DNA from: Picosynechococcus sp. PCC 7117
GTDB taxonomy: Bacteria > Cyanobacteriota > Cyanobacteriia > Cyanobacteriales > MRBY01
Assembly: GCF_001693275.1 (NCBI RefSeq)
Contig: NZ_CP016477.1
Span: 496,001-560,000 of the forward strand
Length of the DNA stretch: 64,000 nucleotides
Direction: 5' to 3'
A program made the position numbers and the translations under genes. Under the pieces are notes generated by a model. It made no database searches. It was given only the letters and a program-made list of their open reading frames with translations, and was not told the DNA's origin. The stretch's first letter is position 1. Each line of letters begins with the position of its first letter. Positions 16,943 to 26,353 of the stretch are shown here, piece by piece.

Positions 16943-17833
16943 CTAAGTATCATCTCCTGCAGGTAATTGGCTGGGCAAATAATCATTGTATTTATCCTGA
17001 TTGTAATAATATAAAGTGCGAATAGGATAGGGGATATTAATATCAGCTGCGTCGAATACTTCTTTGATCTTAATAATTGCCAGGGTTTGGACGCGACGAA
17101 CTTCTTTTTGTTTAGGCATTGTCCAATAGCGGACAATAAAGTCAATGGAACTATCGCCAAAACTGACGAGATCAATTTCGGGGGCAGGCTGTGCTAAAAC
17201 GCCATCCAAATCACAAATCGTTTGCTGTAATAAATCCTTGGCCATTGGCAGGGGCGTATTGTAATCTACCCCCACACCGAGATCAGTGCGCCGATTAGGA
17301 TAAGCTGTTTTCACCATTACCGCATCAGTAAACACGCTGGCATTTGGTAACAAGACTTTTTCCCCCTGATAGGTGCGAATGCTCGTTGTGCGGATGCTGA
17401 TATCTTCAATAATACCTTGGTAATCACTGACTGCAATTTCATCACCGATGCGAAAAGGCTCCTCAACCAGTAGGATAATCCCCGCAAAAAAGTTTTTGAC
17501 GATATCCTGAAACGCAAAACCAATGGCGATTGAACCCACCCCTAAAGTGGCAACAATATCCCCTAAACTCAGGCCAGGAAAAGCGACTACACAGGCAAAT
17601 AAAACACCTAAAACCCATGTCCCCACATAAACGCCTTTGTCAGCCAGAATTTGTAGTGAATGATTTTTGATGGTTTTGGCGGTAACTTCTTTGGTTATTT
17701 TCTGGAAAATTTCCGAGCAATACCTTGTTAAAAATAGAATAATGATTCCAGTTAGCAAGCCAGGGATTCGTTGAATACCGATACTTAAAATGGCTTGTAG
17801 ACTGTTAATAATGGTTTCTGTAATTTGGCTCAT
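16943..17833 (-). CDS. Small-conductance mechanosensitive channel, MscS family
   Basis: A 296-residue MscS-type channel. Three hydrophobic helices occupy roughly residues 15-35, 55-80 and 80-110; the pore-lining TM3 reads LSLGDIVATLGVGSIAIGFAFQDIVKNFFAGIILL with the Gly/Ala packing pattern of MscS. The cytosolic beta domain follows (FRIGDEIAVSDYQGIIEDISIRTTSIR) and a C-terminal alpha/beta domain. Size matches E. coli MscS (286). It would release ions or osmolytes on hypo-osmotic shock. The gene breaks the neighbourhood between the Anbu gene and the transglutaminase/alpha-E/ATP-grasp operon. Confidence 0.92.
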   Translation of the reverse strand: MSQITETIINSLQAILSIGIQRIPGLLTGIIILFLTRYCSEIFQKITKEVTAKTIKNHSLQILADKGVYVGTWVLGVLFACVVAFPGLSLGDIVATLGVGSIAIGFAFQDIVKNFFAGIILLVEEPFRIGDEIAVSDYQGIIEDISIRTTSIRTYQGEKVLLPNASVFTDAVMVKTAYPNRRTDLGVGVDYNTPLPMAKDLLQQTICDLDGVLAQPAPEIDLVSFGDSSIDFIVRYWTMPKQKEVRRVQTLAIIKIKEVFDAADINIPYPIRTLYYYNQDKYNDYLPSQLPAGDDT

Positions 17834-18076
17834 AAAATGTGTGGCTTCAGTTTGTAGTGAAACTCAATATAATCAGGAGAATAATTCAACAAAAATTTTA
17901 GGATTGGCAACAATGCCATCAGTACTGAGAGAAAATAAAAAGTATTCTGCTCAAGCTAACTGAACCGATTTCATGGTGAAAGCTTTCCGTAAAGCTGTCA
18001 AGTTAACGGGGTTTGGCATATAGAAATGATTCGCTAATGCCATCCTCTGGCTTAACTGATGATAGACCCTAGAGCA

Positions 18077-18961
18077 TTATTGCGATTGTGATTGTGTTTG
18101 GGAAAAAAGCGCATCATCAACCAGACGAATATCGCAGACCAAGCTCGTCTGGGGTCGCCCCAAGGGACTCTGGATATCCCCTGATACAGGGGCCGCCCGT
18201 CGGGGATCTCCCGTTGCGGCGACGACAATATGACCGTCTGTGACCGCTAAACCTAAGGTGGGATCAAAGCCACGCCAGCCACCTCCCGGCATATACACTT
18301 CTCCCCAGGCATGGAGTTCATGTTGGGTTGTGGTTTCATCGCCCCGTTGGTAGCCACTGATAAACCGCGCCGCTAGACCAGCGATTCGACAGGCCTCAAC
18401 CCATAACAAGGCAAAATCACGGCAAGTACCTGTCCGCTGGCTGAGGGTGATCCCAGGGAGTTGGGGTGCCCCTTCAAGGCGATGGATATAGCGACAATCT
18501 TCATAGATGCGCTGGGTCAGTTGGCTCACAAAGAGGCCGGCATTCCCTTCTACTTGGTGCAAGAGATCCTGGGCTAACTCCACGACGCGGGGATGGGGAG
18601 TTGTGAGTTGTCGGTAGGGATAAAGTCTGAGGGCGAGGGAACTGGGGTAGTCCCAGGGACAGGCGATCGCCCAGGGAGCCGCAAGATAATCAAAGGGATT
18701 CTGACAGACGACTTCCACCTCTGCCGTTGTGACGAACTTTAGGGACTGTACAGGTTGCGGATCAAACCAGAAGCGATCTGCCACGTTGCCATCTGGATCC
18801 AGGAGGCGGGTGTGCTGTCGGGGTAGCGGGTCAACTTCTATGTGAAACTGCCGGAGCCGTTGCTGGCCATCGGTGCGTGGACATAATTTGACACAATGAC
18901 TGCCCAGTTCTACGGGATGACTATAGGTGTAGAGGGTCGAATGGGTAATCTGATAGCGCAC
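18077..18961 (-). CDS. Transglutaminase-like cysteine protease (Anbu-associated)
   Basis: A 294-residue protein. The N-terminal beta domain typical of this group (MRYQITHSTLYTYSHPVELGSHCVKLCPR) is followed by the transglutaminase-core catalytic triad Cys180 (RTGTCRDFALLW), His217 (HAWGEVYMPGGGW) and Asp233 (GFDPTLG). Such bacterial proteins are thought to act as peptidases or amide-bond transferases. It is the last gene of an operon with ATP-grasp and alpha-E genes (45-base gap to alpha-E). These three families co-occur with Anbu and were proposed by Iyer and colleagues to make and remove a peptide tag; that function has not been shown. The triad is complete, so activity is expected. Confidence 0.9.
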   Translation of the reverse strand: MRYQITHSTLYTYSHPVELGSHCVKLCPRTDGQQRLRQFHIEVDPLPRQHTRLLDPDGNVADRFWFDPQPVQSLKFVTTAEVEVVCQNPFDYLAAPWAIACPWDYPSSLALRLYPYRQLTTPHPRVVELAQDLLHQVEGNAGLFVSQLTQRIYEDCRYIHRLEGAPQLPGITLSQRTGTCRDFALLWVEACRIAGLAARFISGYQRGDETTTQHELHAWGEVYMPGGGWRGFDPTLGLAVTDGHIVVAATGDPRRAAPVSGDIQSPLGRPQTSLVCDIRLVDDALFSQTQSQSQ

Positions 18962-19006
18962 AACACAGGCCTAAAAAAGTAAACAGTTAATTCAAACTCA
19001 TTCAAA

Positions 19007-19957
19007 CTAAACCGCCAGGGGGACGGCGATGAAATCTTCATAAATATCCTGACCAACGCGATTCAATTTACTCTGAAGATCGTCAAGAAATTCATGGAGG
19101 CCCTGGTCAAAAATTTCATCCATCGTCATGTAATCCAACGCAGAACAGAGGCGACCAAGGGAGCGCTCACTAGAGCAACTCCAGCTCCCAACGGGAGTCC
19201 CGGCAATGCAATGGAGAGATTTTTGGGCTTCGAGCAACGAAAAACAAATCGACCGGGGAAACTGTGCATCCAAGATCAAAAAAGCAGCCACATTCTCTGG
19301 GGTAATCCGATGTTGGCGTTTGCGGTACATCTCGTAGGCACTGGCAGATTTGAGTAGAGCAATCCACTGTAAATTATCTAAAGGACTCCCCACATCCTGC
19401 AAGGAAGGCAAGAGGATAAAGTATTTCACATCAAGGATTCGCGCTGTTTTATCTGCCCGCTCCAGGAGACGCCCCAACTGGCCAAAGTGCCAGCCTTCAT
19501 TGTGGGACATTGTCGCTTCCATAATGCCCGCAAACAGATGACTCCCCATGCGAATGGCGGGATAAAATTGATAGCGCTCCTCTAGGGTCATGGGCTGACT
19601 CGCGGCCCGTTGTACTGTGTGATAAAGCTCGTTGAGCTGTTCCCACATTTCAGAAGAAATATTGGCCCGGACAGCATGGGCATTTTCCCGCGCCCGTTTG
19701 AGACAGGACACAATTGAACTGGGGTAGTTCTGATCAAAGGTTAAAAATTGCAGGACATTTTCGCTGGTGGCTTCGCCATAGGACTCGCGGAATAGAGCAG
19801 AATCTCCTGTGGTGGTGATCAGAGCTTGCCAGTAGTTGGTGGTGGTTGTCGTATCCAACAAGAGGGTTAAATTGACCTCCACAAAGCGAGCGACATTTTC
19901 GGCCCGTTCGACATAACGATTGAGCCAATAAATAGAATCAGCAACACGACTCAACAT
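19007..19957 (-). CDS. Alpha-E domain protein (DUF403)
   Basis: A 316-residue largely helical protein opening with the family hallmark MLSRVADSIYWLNRYVERAENVARFVEVN, then repeated acidic/aromatic helices (EGWHFGQLGRLLERADKTARILDVKY near 170-195; FPRSICFSLLEAQ near 245). It is named for its conserved glutamates in helices. No catalytic role is established; the domain is almost always fused to or encoded beside circularly permuted ATP-grasp proteins and transglutaminase-like proteins, as here. Gaps of 72 bases upstream and 45 downstream, all on the same strand, support one operon in the order ATP-grasp, alpha-E, transglutaminase. Confidence 0.92.
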   Translation of the reverse strand: MLSRVADSIYWLNRYVERAENVARFVEVNLTLLLDTTTTTNYWQALITTTGDSALFRESYGEATSENVLQFLTFDQNYPSSIVSCLKRARENAHAVRANISSEMWEQLNELYHTVQRAASQPMTLEERYQFYPAIRMGSHLFAGIMEATMSHNEGWHFGQLGRLLERADKTARILDVKYFILLPSLQDVGSPLDNLQWIALLKSASAYEMYRKRQHRITPENVAAFLILDAQFPRSICFSLLEAQKSLHCIAGTPVGSWSCSSERSLGRLCSALDYMTMDEIFDQGLHEFLDDLQSKLNRVGQDIYEDFIAVPLAV

Positions 19958-20029
19958 GGTGGATCTTTACTCCTCGAATTTGCTTAGGGATAGGGTGTAG
20001 TAGGGAGTTTGCAGTTTGGCGTAATTTTT

Positions 20030-21481
20030 TTAGGCGGCCTTGGTATTAATCACCCAGGTATCTTTGCTGCCGCCCCCTTGGGATGAGTTGACGACTAGGG
20101 AGCCTTGTTTGAGGGCGACACGGGTCAGGCCACCAGGATTAACATAGGTGCGATCGCCACCGTTGAGGATGAAAGGCCGCAGATCCACGTGACAGCCGAC
20201 AAATGCGCCATCAATTAAGGTTGGCACCCGCGATAAACATAATGTGGGTTGGGCGATATATTTTCTGGGGTTAGCTTTGATATAGCCTTTAAATTGCTCC
20301 CGTTCACTGGGACTGGCATGGGGGCCGACCAACATCCCATAGCCCCCGGAGGCATCGGTGGCCTTCACCACAAGCTCGTCTAAATGGTTCAACACATGGG
20401 ATTGCTGCTGGGGATCTTCACAAAAATAAGTCTCGACATTGGGCAAAATTTGGTCTTCGCCGAGGTAGTAGCGGATCATCTGGGGAACGTAGCCGTAAAC
20501 CATTTTGTCATCGGCGATCCCTGTTCCTGGCGCGTTGGCGATCGCCACCCGTCCTTGGCGGTAGACTTCCATCAGGCCCGGCACCCCAAGCACCGAATCC
20601 GAGCGAAAAACAAACGGATCTAAAAAGTCATCATCAATGCGCCGATAAATCACATCAATCCGTTGCAATCCCTTGGTGGTGCGCATCTGTAAATAGCCAT
20701 CCACCACGACCAGATCGCGCCCTTCGACCAACTCACAGCCCATTTGCTGGGCGAGGTAAGAATGTTCAAAATAGGCAGAGTTGTAAATGCCTGGTGTCAG
20801 CACCACAACGCAGGGATCGGCAATGTGATCGGGGGCCAAATTCATTAACAGATTCAGCAGTTGCCCCGGATAGTCATCGACGGGTTGAATCTTTAGGGTA
20901 TTAAAAAAGCTCGGAAAAAGACTTTTCATTACCCGACGATTTTCGAGAACGTAGGAAACCCCGGACGGACAGCGGAGGTTATCTTCGAGGACGTACCATT
21001 GACCCTGGCGATCGCGCACCAAATCAGTACCCGTAATGTGACACCATTTACCCTTGGGGGGTTTGAGGCCGATGCAAGGTTTTAGGTAGCCCGACGCCGA
21101 TTCCACCACATGGCGCGGAATCACTTGATCCTTGATAATGCGCTGTTCATTGTAAATATCGTCAAGGAAATGATTTAACGCTTCAATGCGCTGTTGTAAG
21201 CCTTTTTCGAGCCAATCCCACTCCGTTTGGGCAATAATCCGGGGAATCACATCAAAGGGAAAAATCCGCTCTGTCCCCTGGTTATCGCTGTAAACATTAA
21301 AAGTCACACCCAACTTAAACAGCATATTTTGCGCCGATTTCTGTTGTTGCTCCAGGGTACTGAGGGGGAACTTGCCAATATGCTGAATCAACGCCGCTGC
21401 GGCTGGTCGTGGTATCCCCTGCTCCGCAAAAAGCTCATCATAAAAATCTCCGGGGTTGTAACCTTCTAGACTATTTACCAT
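20030..21481 (-). CDS. Circularly permuted ATP-grasp protein (DUF404/DUF407)
   Basis: A 483-residue circularly permuted ATP-grasp enzyme, predicted to ligate an amino acid or amine to a carboxylate using ATP. The start at 21481 (MVNSLEGYNPGDFYDELF) is preferred over an upstream ATG because GAGGG lies seven bases before it. Conserved parts: ERIFPFDVIPRIIAQTEWDWLEKGLQQRIEALNHFLDDIY, then TGTDLVRDRQGQWYVLEDNLRCPSGVSYVLENR with acidic metal ligands, and KATDASGGYGMLVGPHAS, the nucleotide-binding glycine-rich loop. It is the first gene of the ATP-grasp/alpha-E/transglutaminase operon. The substrate is unknown. Confidence 0.92.
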   Translation of the reverse strand: MVNSLEGYNPGDFYDELFAEQGIPRPAAAALIQHIGKFPLSTLEQQQKSAQNMLFKLGVTFNVYSDNQGTERIFPFDVIPRIIAQTEWDWLEKGLQQRIEALNHFLDDIYNEQRIIKDQVIPRHVVESASGYLKPCIGLKPPKGKWCHITGTDLVRDRQGQWYVLEDNLRCPSGVSYVLENRRVMKSLFPSFFNTLKIQPVDDYPGQLLNLLMNLAPDHIADPCVVVLTPGIYNSAYFEHSYLAQQMGCELVEGRDLVVVDGYLQMRTTKGLQRIDVIYRRIDDDFLDPFVFRSDSVLGVPGLMEVYRQGRVAIANAPGTGIADDKMVYGYVPQMIRYYLGEDQILPNVETYFCEDPQQQSHVLNHLDELVVKATDASGGYGMLVGPHASPSEREQFKGYIKANPRKYIAQPTLCLSRVPTLIDGAFVGCHVDLRPFILNGGDRTYVNPGGLTRVALKQGSLVVNSSQGGGSKDTWVINTKAA

Positions 21482-21862
21482 GCCATTACCCTCGAACCTG
21501 CTGTGAAGTGGGGCCAAAGATCAAGCTACAGTTCAGGCGATCGCCAAACAGACCACTGCCTTCTGTGCTTAAATCGTCCCAGCTAGCTAGATGTATCAAG
21601 CATTGAGCGACTGAAGCTGTAACAAGTCATACAGCTACCAAAGACTTCACAAAAATCAAGCTTCCCAAAAGACACCCTTCTCGCTCGCTTAAACCCTAGT
21701 GGAATCTCCTCTGAAGCCAAAACTTTGACCTCTGCAACAAAAAAAGCCGAGGCGAAACCCCGACTTTCTAGTGTTTATTTTTTGCGATCGCCCGACGATT
21801 GACCGGAGACAATGCAGGCCATGATCGAAATTCTGGATTATTTGACGATGACCGATTTTAGA
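21482..21862. other. Intergenic region between the ATP-grasp operon and sbtA
   Basis: This 381-base gap holds the leader of the minus-strand ATP-grasp operon, next to its start, and the sbtA terminator at 21738-21765. Apart from two GCGATCGC octamers, I see no gene or other structured element in it. Confidence 0.6.
21738..21765 (-). terminator. Intrinsic terminator of sbtA
   Basis: In the minus direction AGTCGGGG-TTTCG-CCTCGGCT forms an 8-bp stem with two G-U pairs and a 5-base loop, followed by TTTTTTT. It lies about 100 bases after the sbtA stop and before the leader of the ATP-grasp operon. Confidence 0.85.
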
Positions 21863-22975
21863 TCAGCCACCCATGGTTGCTTGGGCAAGGCCGATAAAAA
21901 GTGGTATGCCGATGGCGATCGCCACAGGAGTACCGATGGCCGTAGACGAACCGATGTAAGCAGAAGGATTAGCCGACGGAATCCCAGCCCGTAAAGTAGG
22001 TGGCCCGGAGATGTCCGAACTAGACGCCGCAATAATTGCTAAGAGGGCAACACCACCAGGACTGAACCCGGTAACATAGTGGGCGATCATGCCGAGACCG
22101 AAGGCAATAAATCCATGGAGTAGCGGCGCAATAAACGCATAGACAGCGTACCATTGAGCAACTTTGCGCAGTTCCCCAAGCCTAGACCAAGCTTCCATCC
22201 CCATCACCAGCATCAAAATCGAAAGAAAACCACGGAAGAGGGGCTCATAGAAACTTTCAAAGACACTTTCCGGCCGAGTCAACAAACCGAGAGCAAGACC
22301 GAGCAACAATGCTGATAGGGCAGAACCCTGGAGACTTTCCTTAACAATGGGCCAAATTTCAACCCGATTAGTCGGCTTATCACGCTTTTGATCCAGATAT
22401 TCCTGCCTCGTGGTGGGATAAACGGGTTCACCAGAATATTCACCAGCGGCAACGGGTTGTTTGCTGAAACTATCGGCTTCAACCTCGCGTTTTTTGCTTT
22501 TATAAACGCTCGCCACCACAATCGCTGTGACAAGGGCGGGAATATCCATAAAAGGATAGAGTGCTGCTGCCCAAGGTTCGTAGAAAACACCTTGCCCTTC
22601 CATGACCGTGATCCCAGCCGCAAGGGTCGAGCCACTCACAGCCCCAAACAAACCTGCGGTTGCAATGGCATCGACTGTCCTGATGCCCGGCAGTTTAGCG
22701 AGGGTAAAACGCCCAATAAATACAATCAGAATTCCTGTCGCCACAGCAAACAGTGCAGGTAATAGCATATCCGCTAGATTTGCCCCACGGATGGCAATAC
22801 CGCCGCTCAAACCGACTTTGATGAGCAGCATGAAGACGATGAACTTATACACTGCATCGGGAATGGTGAGTCGACTACCGAAGGCAGCAATGACAATACC
22901 ACCCATTAAAAAGCCGAGCGTTGGGGACTGCAACTGCGACCCAAATTTCGTCAAAAAATCGGACAAAAAATCCAC
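21863..22975 (-). CDS. sbtA: Sodium-dependent bicarbonate transporter SbtA
   Basis: A 370-residue inner-membrane Na+/HCO3- symporter, one of the inducible high-affinity inorganic-carbon uptake systems of cyanobacteria. It has two inverted five-helix halves joined by a long hydrophilic cytosolic segment (about residues 170-215) and family motifs such as LIKVGLSGGIAIRGAN, FGAVSGSTLAAGI and AASSSDISGPPTLRAGIPSANPSAYIGSSTAIGTP, which holds the substrate/Na+ site. It starts with GTG at 22975 behind an excellent AAGGAGG five bases upstream. Unlike the common sbtA-sbtB tandem, sbtB here lies 1.3 kb upstream on the opposite strand. Expression is probably low-carbon induced; regulators cannot be read with confidence. 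Confidence 0.97.
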   Translation of the reverse strand: MDFLSDFLTKFGSQLQSPTLGFLMGGIVIAAFGSRLTIPDAVYKFIVFMLLIKVGLSGGIAIRGANLADMLLPALFAVATGILIVFIGRFTLAKLPGIRTVDAIATAGLFGAVSGSTLAAGITVMEGQGVFYEPWAAALYPFMDIPALVTAIVVASVYKSKKREVEADSFSKQPVAAGEYSGEPVYPTTRQEYLDQKRDKPTNRVEIWPIVKESLQGSALSALLLGLALGLLTRPESVFESFYEPLFRGFLSILMLVMGMEAWSRLGELRKVAQWYAVYAFIAPLLHGFIAFGLGMIAHYVTGFSPGGVALLAIIAASSSDISGPPTLRAGIPSANPSAYIGSSTAIGTPVAIAIGIPLFIGLAQATMGG

Positions 22976-23338
22976 GAATACCTCCTTCCGCTTCCTCCCA
23001 TGAAGAGCGGTAATTGTGAGCTTTGAATAGGTAAGGCTGCAGGGCTTTACACCTACAGCGCGGGTACGATGCGAAAATCTGTTATTGGGCTTTTATAGAT
23101 TTGGCTCTATCAATACCCAATTTTCTATGTGCTTAAGTCTATCCTGAAAATCTCAATTTTTAGCATCAACTTGATACGCAATGTCAAATTTGATTCATAA
23201 GTTTTTCTTTTCTATTGCTCTCATTGCTCCTAGTTAAGGTGAATGGTGTTCAAGTAAATGGCGATCGCCTATTGTTTGTGCAACCAAACAATCCTTTGAT
23301 TTACTTTGCGCTGTCTCGAGTGCCTCCAAGGGGAGAAT
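22976..23338. other. Regulatory region upstream of sbtA
   Basis: No convincing gene is present in these 363 bases. They hold the sbtA leader and, at 23271-23292, an inverted repeat (ATTGTTTG, 6-base loop, CAAACAAT) near the end of the small membrane-protein gene. No T-run follows on either strand, so the repeat could be a factor-independent end or an operator. Confidence 0.5.
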
Positions 23339-23581
23339 TCAGTCCACTTGCAAAGCAGGAGATTGTTCAGGTGCAGGACTTTCTAAAGGGGGACTGTAAG
23401 GGGCAATGTTCACCCAGATAACAGAAAGCAGTAAACCAACCCCACAACCGATCAAAAACATCCAACCGTGGGAAGGCTCTAAAACGCAAAGTAAGCGGCG
23501 GTCACTACCATACACTTGCACTACCCACCCCTCATCTGCATTTAAGGTGGGTTGCGATGGTCTCGCGTCAAATTTTTTCAT
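23339..23581 (-). CDS. Small single-span membrane protein between sbtA and sbtB
   Basis: An 80-residue protein with a cytosolic-looking N-terminal domain (residues 1-40, including GWVVQVYGSDRRLLCVLEPSHGW), one transmembrane helix at about 41-62 (MFLIGCGVGLLLSVIWVNIA) and a short Pro/Ser/Glu tail. GGAG ten bases before the ATG supports translation. It points the same way as sbtA, 363 bases upstream of it. I recognise no family. Position in the bicarbonate locus suggests, without proof, a role near SbtA, for example as a small accessory subunit; equally it could be unrelated. Confidence 0.6.
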   Translation of the reverse strand: MKKFDARPSQPTLNADEGWVVQVYGSDRRLLCVLEPSHGWMFLIGCGVGLLLSVIWVNIAPYSPPLESPAPEQSPALQVD

Positions 23582-23715
23582 TGCTTTTTACTCCATGCTG
23601 TTTGTATGTATTTCCGAACAATCACATGCCCGTTTAAAACAGAGAACGTAGCCAACGACCACCAATGCAATATCCATGGCGACTTCAAGTTAAATTTTTT
23701 AAATAGTTGAGTAAG

Positions 23716-23747
23716 CTCAATCCATAGAAATAAACCTATGGATTGAG
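23716..23747. promoter_or_regulatory. Perfect 12-bp inverted repeat in the sbt intergenic region
   Basis: CTCAATCCATAG and CTATGGATTGAG, separated by 8 bases, are exact reverse complements. Neither side has an immediate T-run (a T6 lies about 12 bases later on the plus strand), so an operator is as likely as a weak terminator. It sits about 135 bases upstream of the small membrane-protein start and 500 upstream of sbtB. Confidence 0.45.
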
Positions 23748-24128
23748 TGAATGCCATGTTTTTTAGTCTATACAATGCCGGGTCAACAAGTGGCCTTTTT
23801 TGTCAAAAATCGCCTTAAACTTGCTGAATTCTTTGATAATCTAAGCTTATGAATTGAGTCTAAATCCCTGGATCTGTGTTTGTGAATTGGGTCAAATTAC
23901 AAAGCCAACATCCGTTAGAAAAATATCTGCTGTGACGAGGGTGATTCTCAAGGGCTGGCTTGTCGTTAGACGATGAATTGGGATTTGACGGGTTCCATTG
24001 CAAACAGCGTTAAAACCAGTGATTAAAAGGCGATCGCGGCACTAAAGGGATAAGCGTTTTTTATAAAATGCTTCGATTAATCTAAATCAATCCTTTCCGA
24101 CAGAGAGTCTCCTTTGGCATAGACTTAA

Positions 24129-24563
<435 letters not shown>

Positions 24564-24932
24564 GCTGACTTCCCAAGTGCTGAATATTGCAGAAAACCCT
24601 GTCAGTCACAGCTAATCGTTCCCTCATCAAACGTCATCACCACAGTCAAGCCCTCTACAGCGACGGATAGCAGCAGTGCTCCACACAACCGTAGGGGGTT
24701 TTTTAATGTCAAGGATCAAGTGTGGTGTTTCTTCTTTGATTTTCTTGATCTCATCAGTGTTACGGACATCAAATTTTCTGAGATCATCTTGGGCGAGGAA
24801 AGATAATCTAATCGGTAAGTTCGACTACCCTTAAGGGTAAAATAGGGTCAAAAGTCTTTATTTCACGAGCCGCATCTCTAAAAGTTTCGTTTTTTCTAGT
24901 GCCGTGCCCCATCCGCAAACCCTTGTTAATCC
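24564..24932. other. Intergenic region between sbtB and the FHA gene
   Basis: These 369 bases carry the probable sbtB terminator (24651-24704) and the leader of the FHA protein, including a small palindrome (CCCTTAAGGG at 24829). No gene is supported on either strand; an open minus-strand frame at 24627-24824 has no usable start. Confidence 0.5.
24651..24704 (+). terminator. Probable terminator of sbtB
   Basis: CCCTCTAC (24651-24658) pairs with GTAGGGGG (24691-24698) through one G-U pair, enclosing a 32-base loop with a small inner hairpin, and TTTTTT follows at once. The loop is long for a textbook terminator, hence moderate confidence. Confidence 0.55.
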
Positions 24933-25328
24933 GTGATTATTCTGACCTTACTTCATCCCATCCAAGCTACTCCGATGCAAAATTGGTCTTTTGAGACCGA
25001 AACCACGATCAGTATTGGCCGTTCAACCGATAATGATGTGGTTCTCTACAGTGCAGTCGTTTCTCGCCACCATGTTGAACTGCGATTGGAGGGGGAAGAG
25101 TGGTCAGTTGTTAATCTCGGCACCAACGGTACTTATATAGAGGATCAACGGGTCGAGCAATGTGTGGCTAAGGATGGTCTGATTTTCCGTTTGGCAACCT
25201 CTGGGCCAAAAATTCTTGTGCGCATCCAAGGGAAACAACTCAGTGAAGGGGAAGCGGCAAGCAAGGAACAACGCTTGAAAAAGTCCTCTAACCCAGATCC
25301 GTCCCGGGAAACCTTCGCGCAATTCTAA
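24933..25328 (+). CDS. FHA-domain protein
   Basis: A 131-residue protein made almost wholly of one forkhead-associated domain, which binds phosphothreonine peptides. Key residues are in place: GRSTDNDVVL (Arg30), SRHHVEL (Ser44, His46-47) and NLGTNGTYI (Asn65, Gly66). A charged tail of about 30 residues follows and may be disordered. It starts with GTG at 24933; the next Met (residue 15) would cut the first beta strand. There is no enzymatic domain, so it is probably an adaptor in Ser/Thr-kinase signalling. It converges on tlyA, with 15 bases between stops. Confidence 0.9.
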   Translation: MIILTLLHPIQATPMQNWSFETETTISIGRSTDNDVVLYSAVVSRHHVELRLEGEEWSVVNLGTNGTYIEDQRVEQCVAKDGLIFRLATSGPKILVRIQGKQLSEGEAASKEQRLKKSSNPDPSRETFAQF

Positions 25329-25343
25329 TGCGTAATCTTAAAT

Positions 25344-26201
25344 TTATTCGGTAATATTTGCCGTCGTCGATCCGTCTGGATTCGCTGGCCTGCTGAGGGT
25401 GGCGATCGCCGTTTTGGTGAGTTGTTTTAGGGCCTCTAAATCAAGGTCAATTTGGGGAGTATCTGTACTTAACCACAGCAGATATTCCACATTTCCGGCG
25501 GGGCCAGTGATCGGCGAATAGGTCAGCCCTTGGGGATGCCAACCGAGTTTTTGGGCGGCTTCTAGTACCGCAAAGATTGCTTGGGCCTGGGCCTGGGGAT
25601 CGCGAACAACGCCATTTTTTCCTACCTGGGCGCGTCCCACTTCAAATTGGGGTTTAACCAACAGGATCACTTCCTTCGGCTCATCCAGAAGGCTCCAGAG
25701 GGTAGGCAAAACCTTCGTCAGGGAAATAAAAGATAAATCCATCACCCCTAGGGTCGGCTTTTTTGTGCCTTCTGGGTAGAGATCGCCTGGGGTCAGATGG
25801 CGAAAATTAGTGCGCTCCCGGAGGATGAGCCGTGGATCTTGGCGGATCTTCCAGGCGACTTGGCCGTAACCCACATCAATGCCATAAACCTGTTGGGCAC
25901 CGGCTTGTAAGAGGCAGTCGGTAAAGCCACCGGTGGAAATTCCGCCATCTAGACAAATGCGATCTTTGACTGTGATTTGAAAGTGGGCGATCGCCTTGGC
26001 TAGTTTTTCGCCTCCCCGGGACACAAAGGGCGGTTTCGCCTGAACTTCAATGTCCACATCCGCAGGAACCAAAGTGCCTGGTTTATCCACAATCTGCTGT
26101 TTTACTTTGACTTCTCCGGCCCGGATTACCCGTTGGGCCTGTTGCCGAGACTCGCACAGTTTACGCTCCACCAACAGGAGGTCTAATCGTTGTTTGGCCA
26201 A
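25344..26201 (-). CDS. tlyA: TlyA-family rRNA 2'-O-methyltransferase
   Basis: A 285-residue protein with an N-terminal S4 RNA-binding domain (RLDLLLVERKLCESRQQAQRVIRAGEVKVKQQIVDKPG) followed by an FtsJ-like S-adenosylmethionine methyltransferase core (VSRGGEKLAKAI, then DGGISTGGFTDCLLQAGAQQVYGIDVGYGQ). TlyA proteins methylate 16S and/or 23S rRNA cytidines at the 2'-hydroxyl. The start is set at TTG 26201 (LAKQRLDLL), where homologues begin, with GGGGAAG just upstream; the 37 extra codons back to an ATG at 26312 overlap the promoter of the divergent gene and look noncoding. The exact rRNA site is not deducible. Confidence 0.88.
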   Translation of the reverse strand: MAKQRLDLLLVERKLCESRQQAQRVIRAGEVKVKQQIVDKPGTLVPADVDIEVQAKPPFVSRGGEKLAKAIAHFQITVKDRICLDGGISTGGFTDCLLQAGAQQVYGIDVGYGQVAWKIRQDPRLILRERTNFRHLTPGDLYPEGTKKPTLGVMDLSFISLTKVLPTLWSLLDEPKEVILLVKPQFEVGRAQVGKNGVVRDPQAQAQAIFAVLEAAQKLGWHPQGLTYSPITGPAGNVEYLLWLSTDTPQIDLDLEALKQLTKTAIATLSRPANPDGSTTANITE

Positions 26202-26353
26202 AGTTTTTCTTCCCCAATGCCACCGCTGCTGTTTTAGTCTACTGGGTGTCTGGTGCTTTCGGGAATGATTGGGCCAGGGCGACCGGAAACCGTCGAACTC
26301 GATACAATACAAAAATTGTCCAGTTTAGCTTTCAAGAAAATCACGAAATCATT

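Noticed and set aside
24627-24824. Minus-strand open frame without a start between sbtB and the FHA gene (reads like SNLPIRLSFLAQDDLRKFDV...)
   Set aside because: No ATG/GTG/TTG in a sensible place, no Shine-Dalgarno, and it overlaps the probable sbtB terminator; most likely chance.
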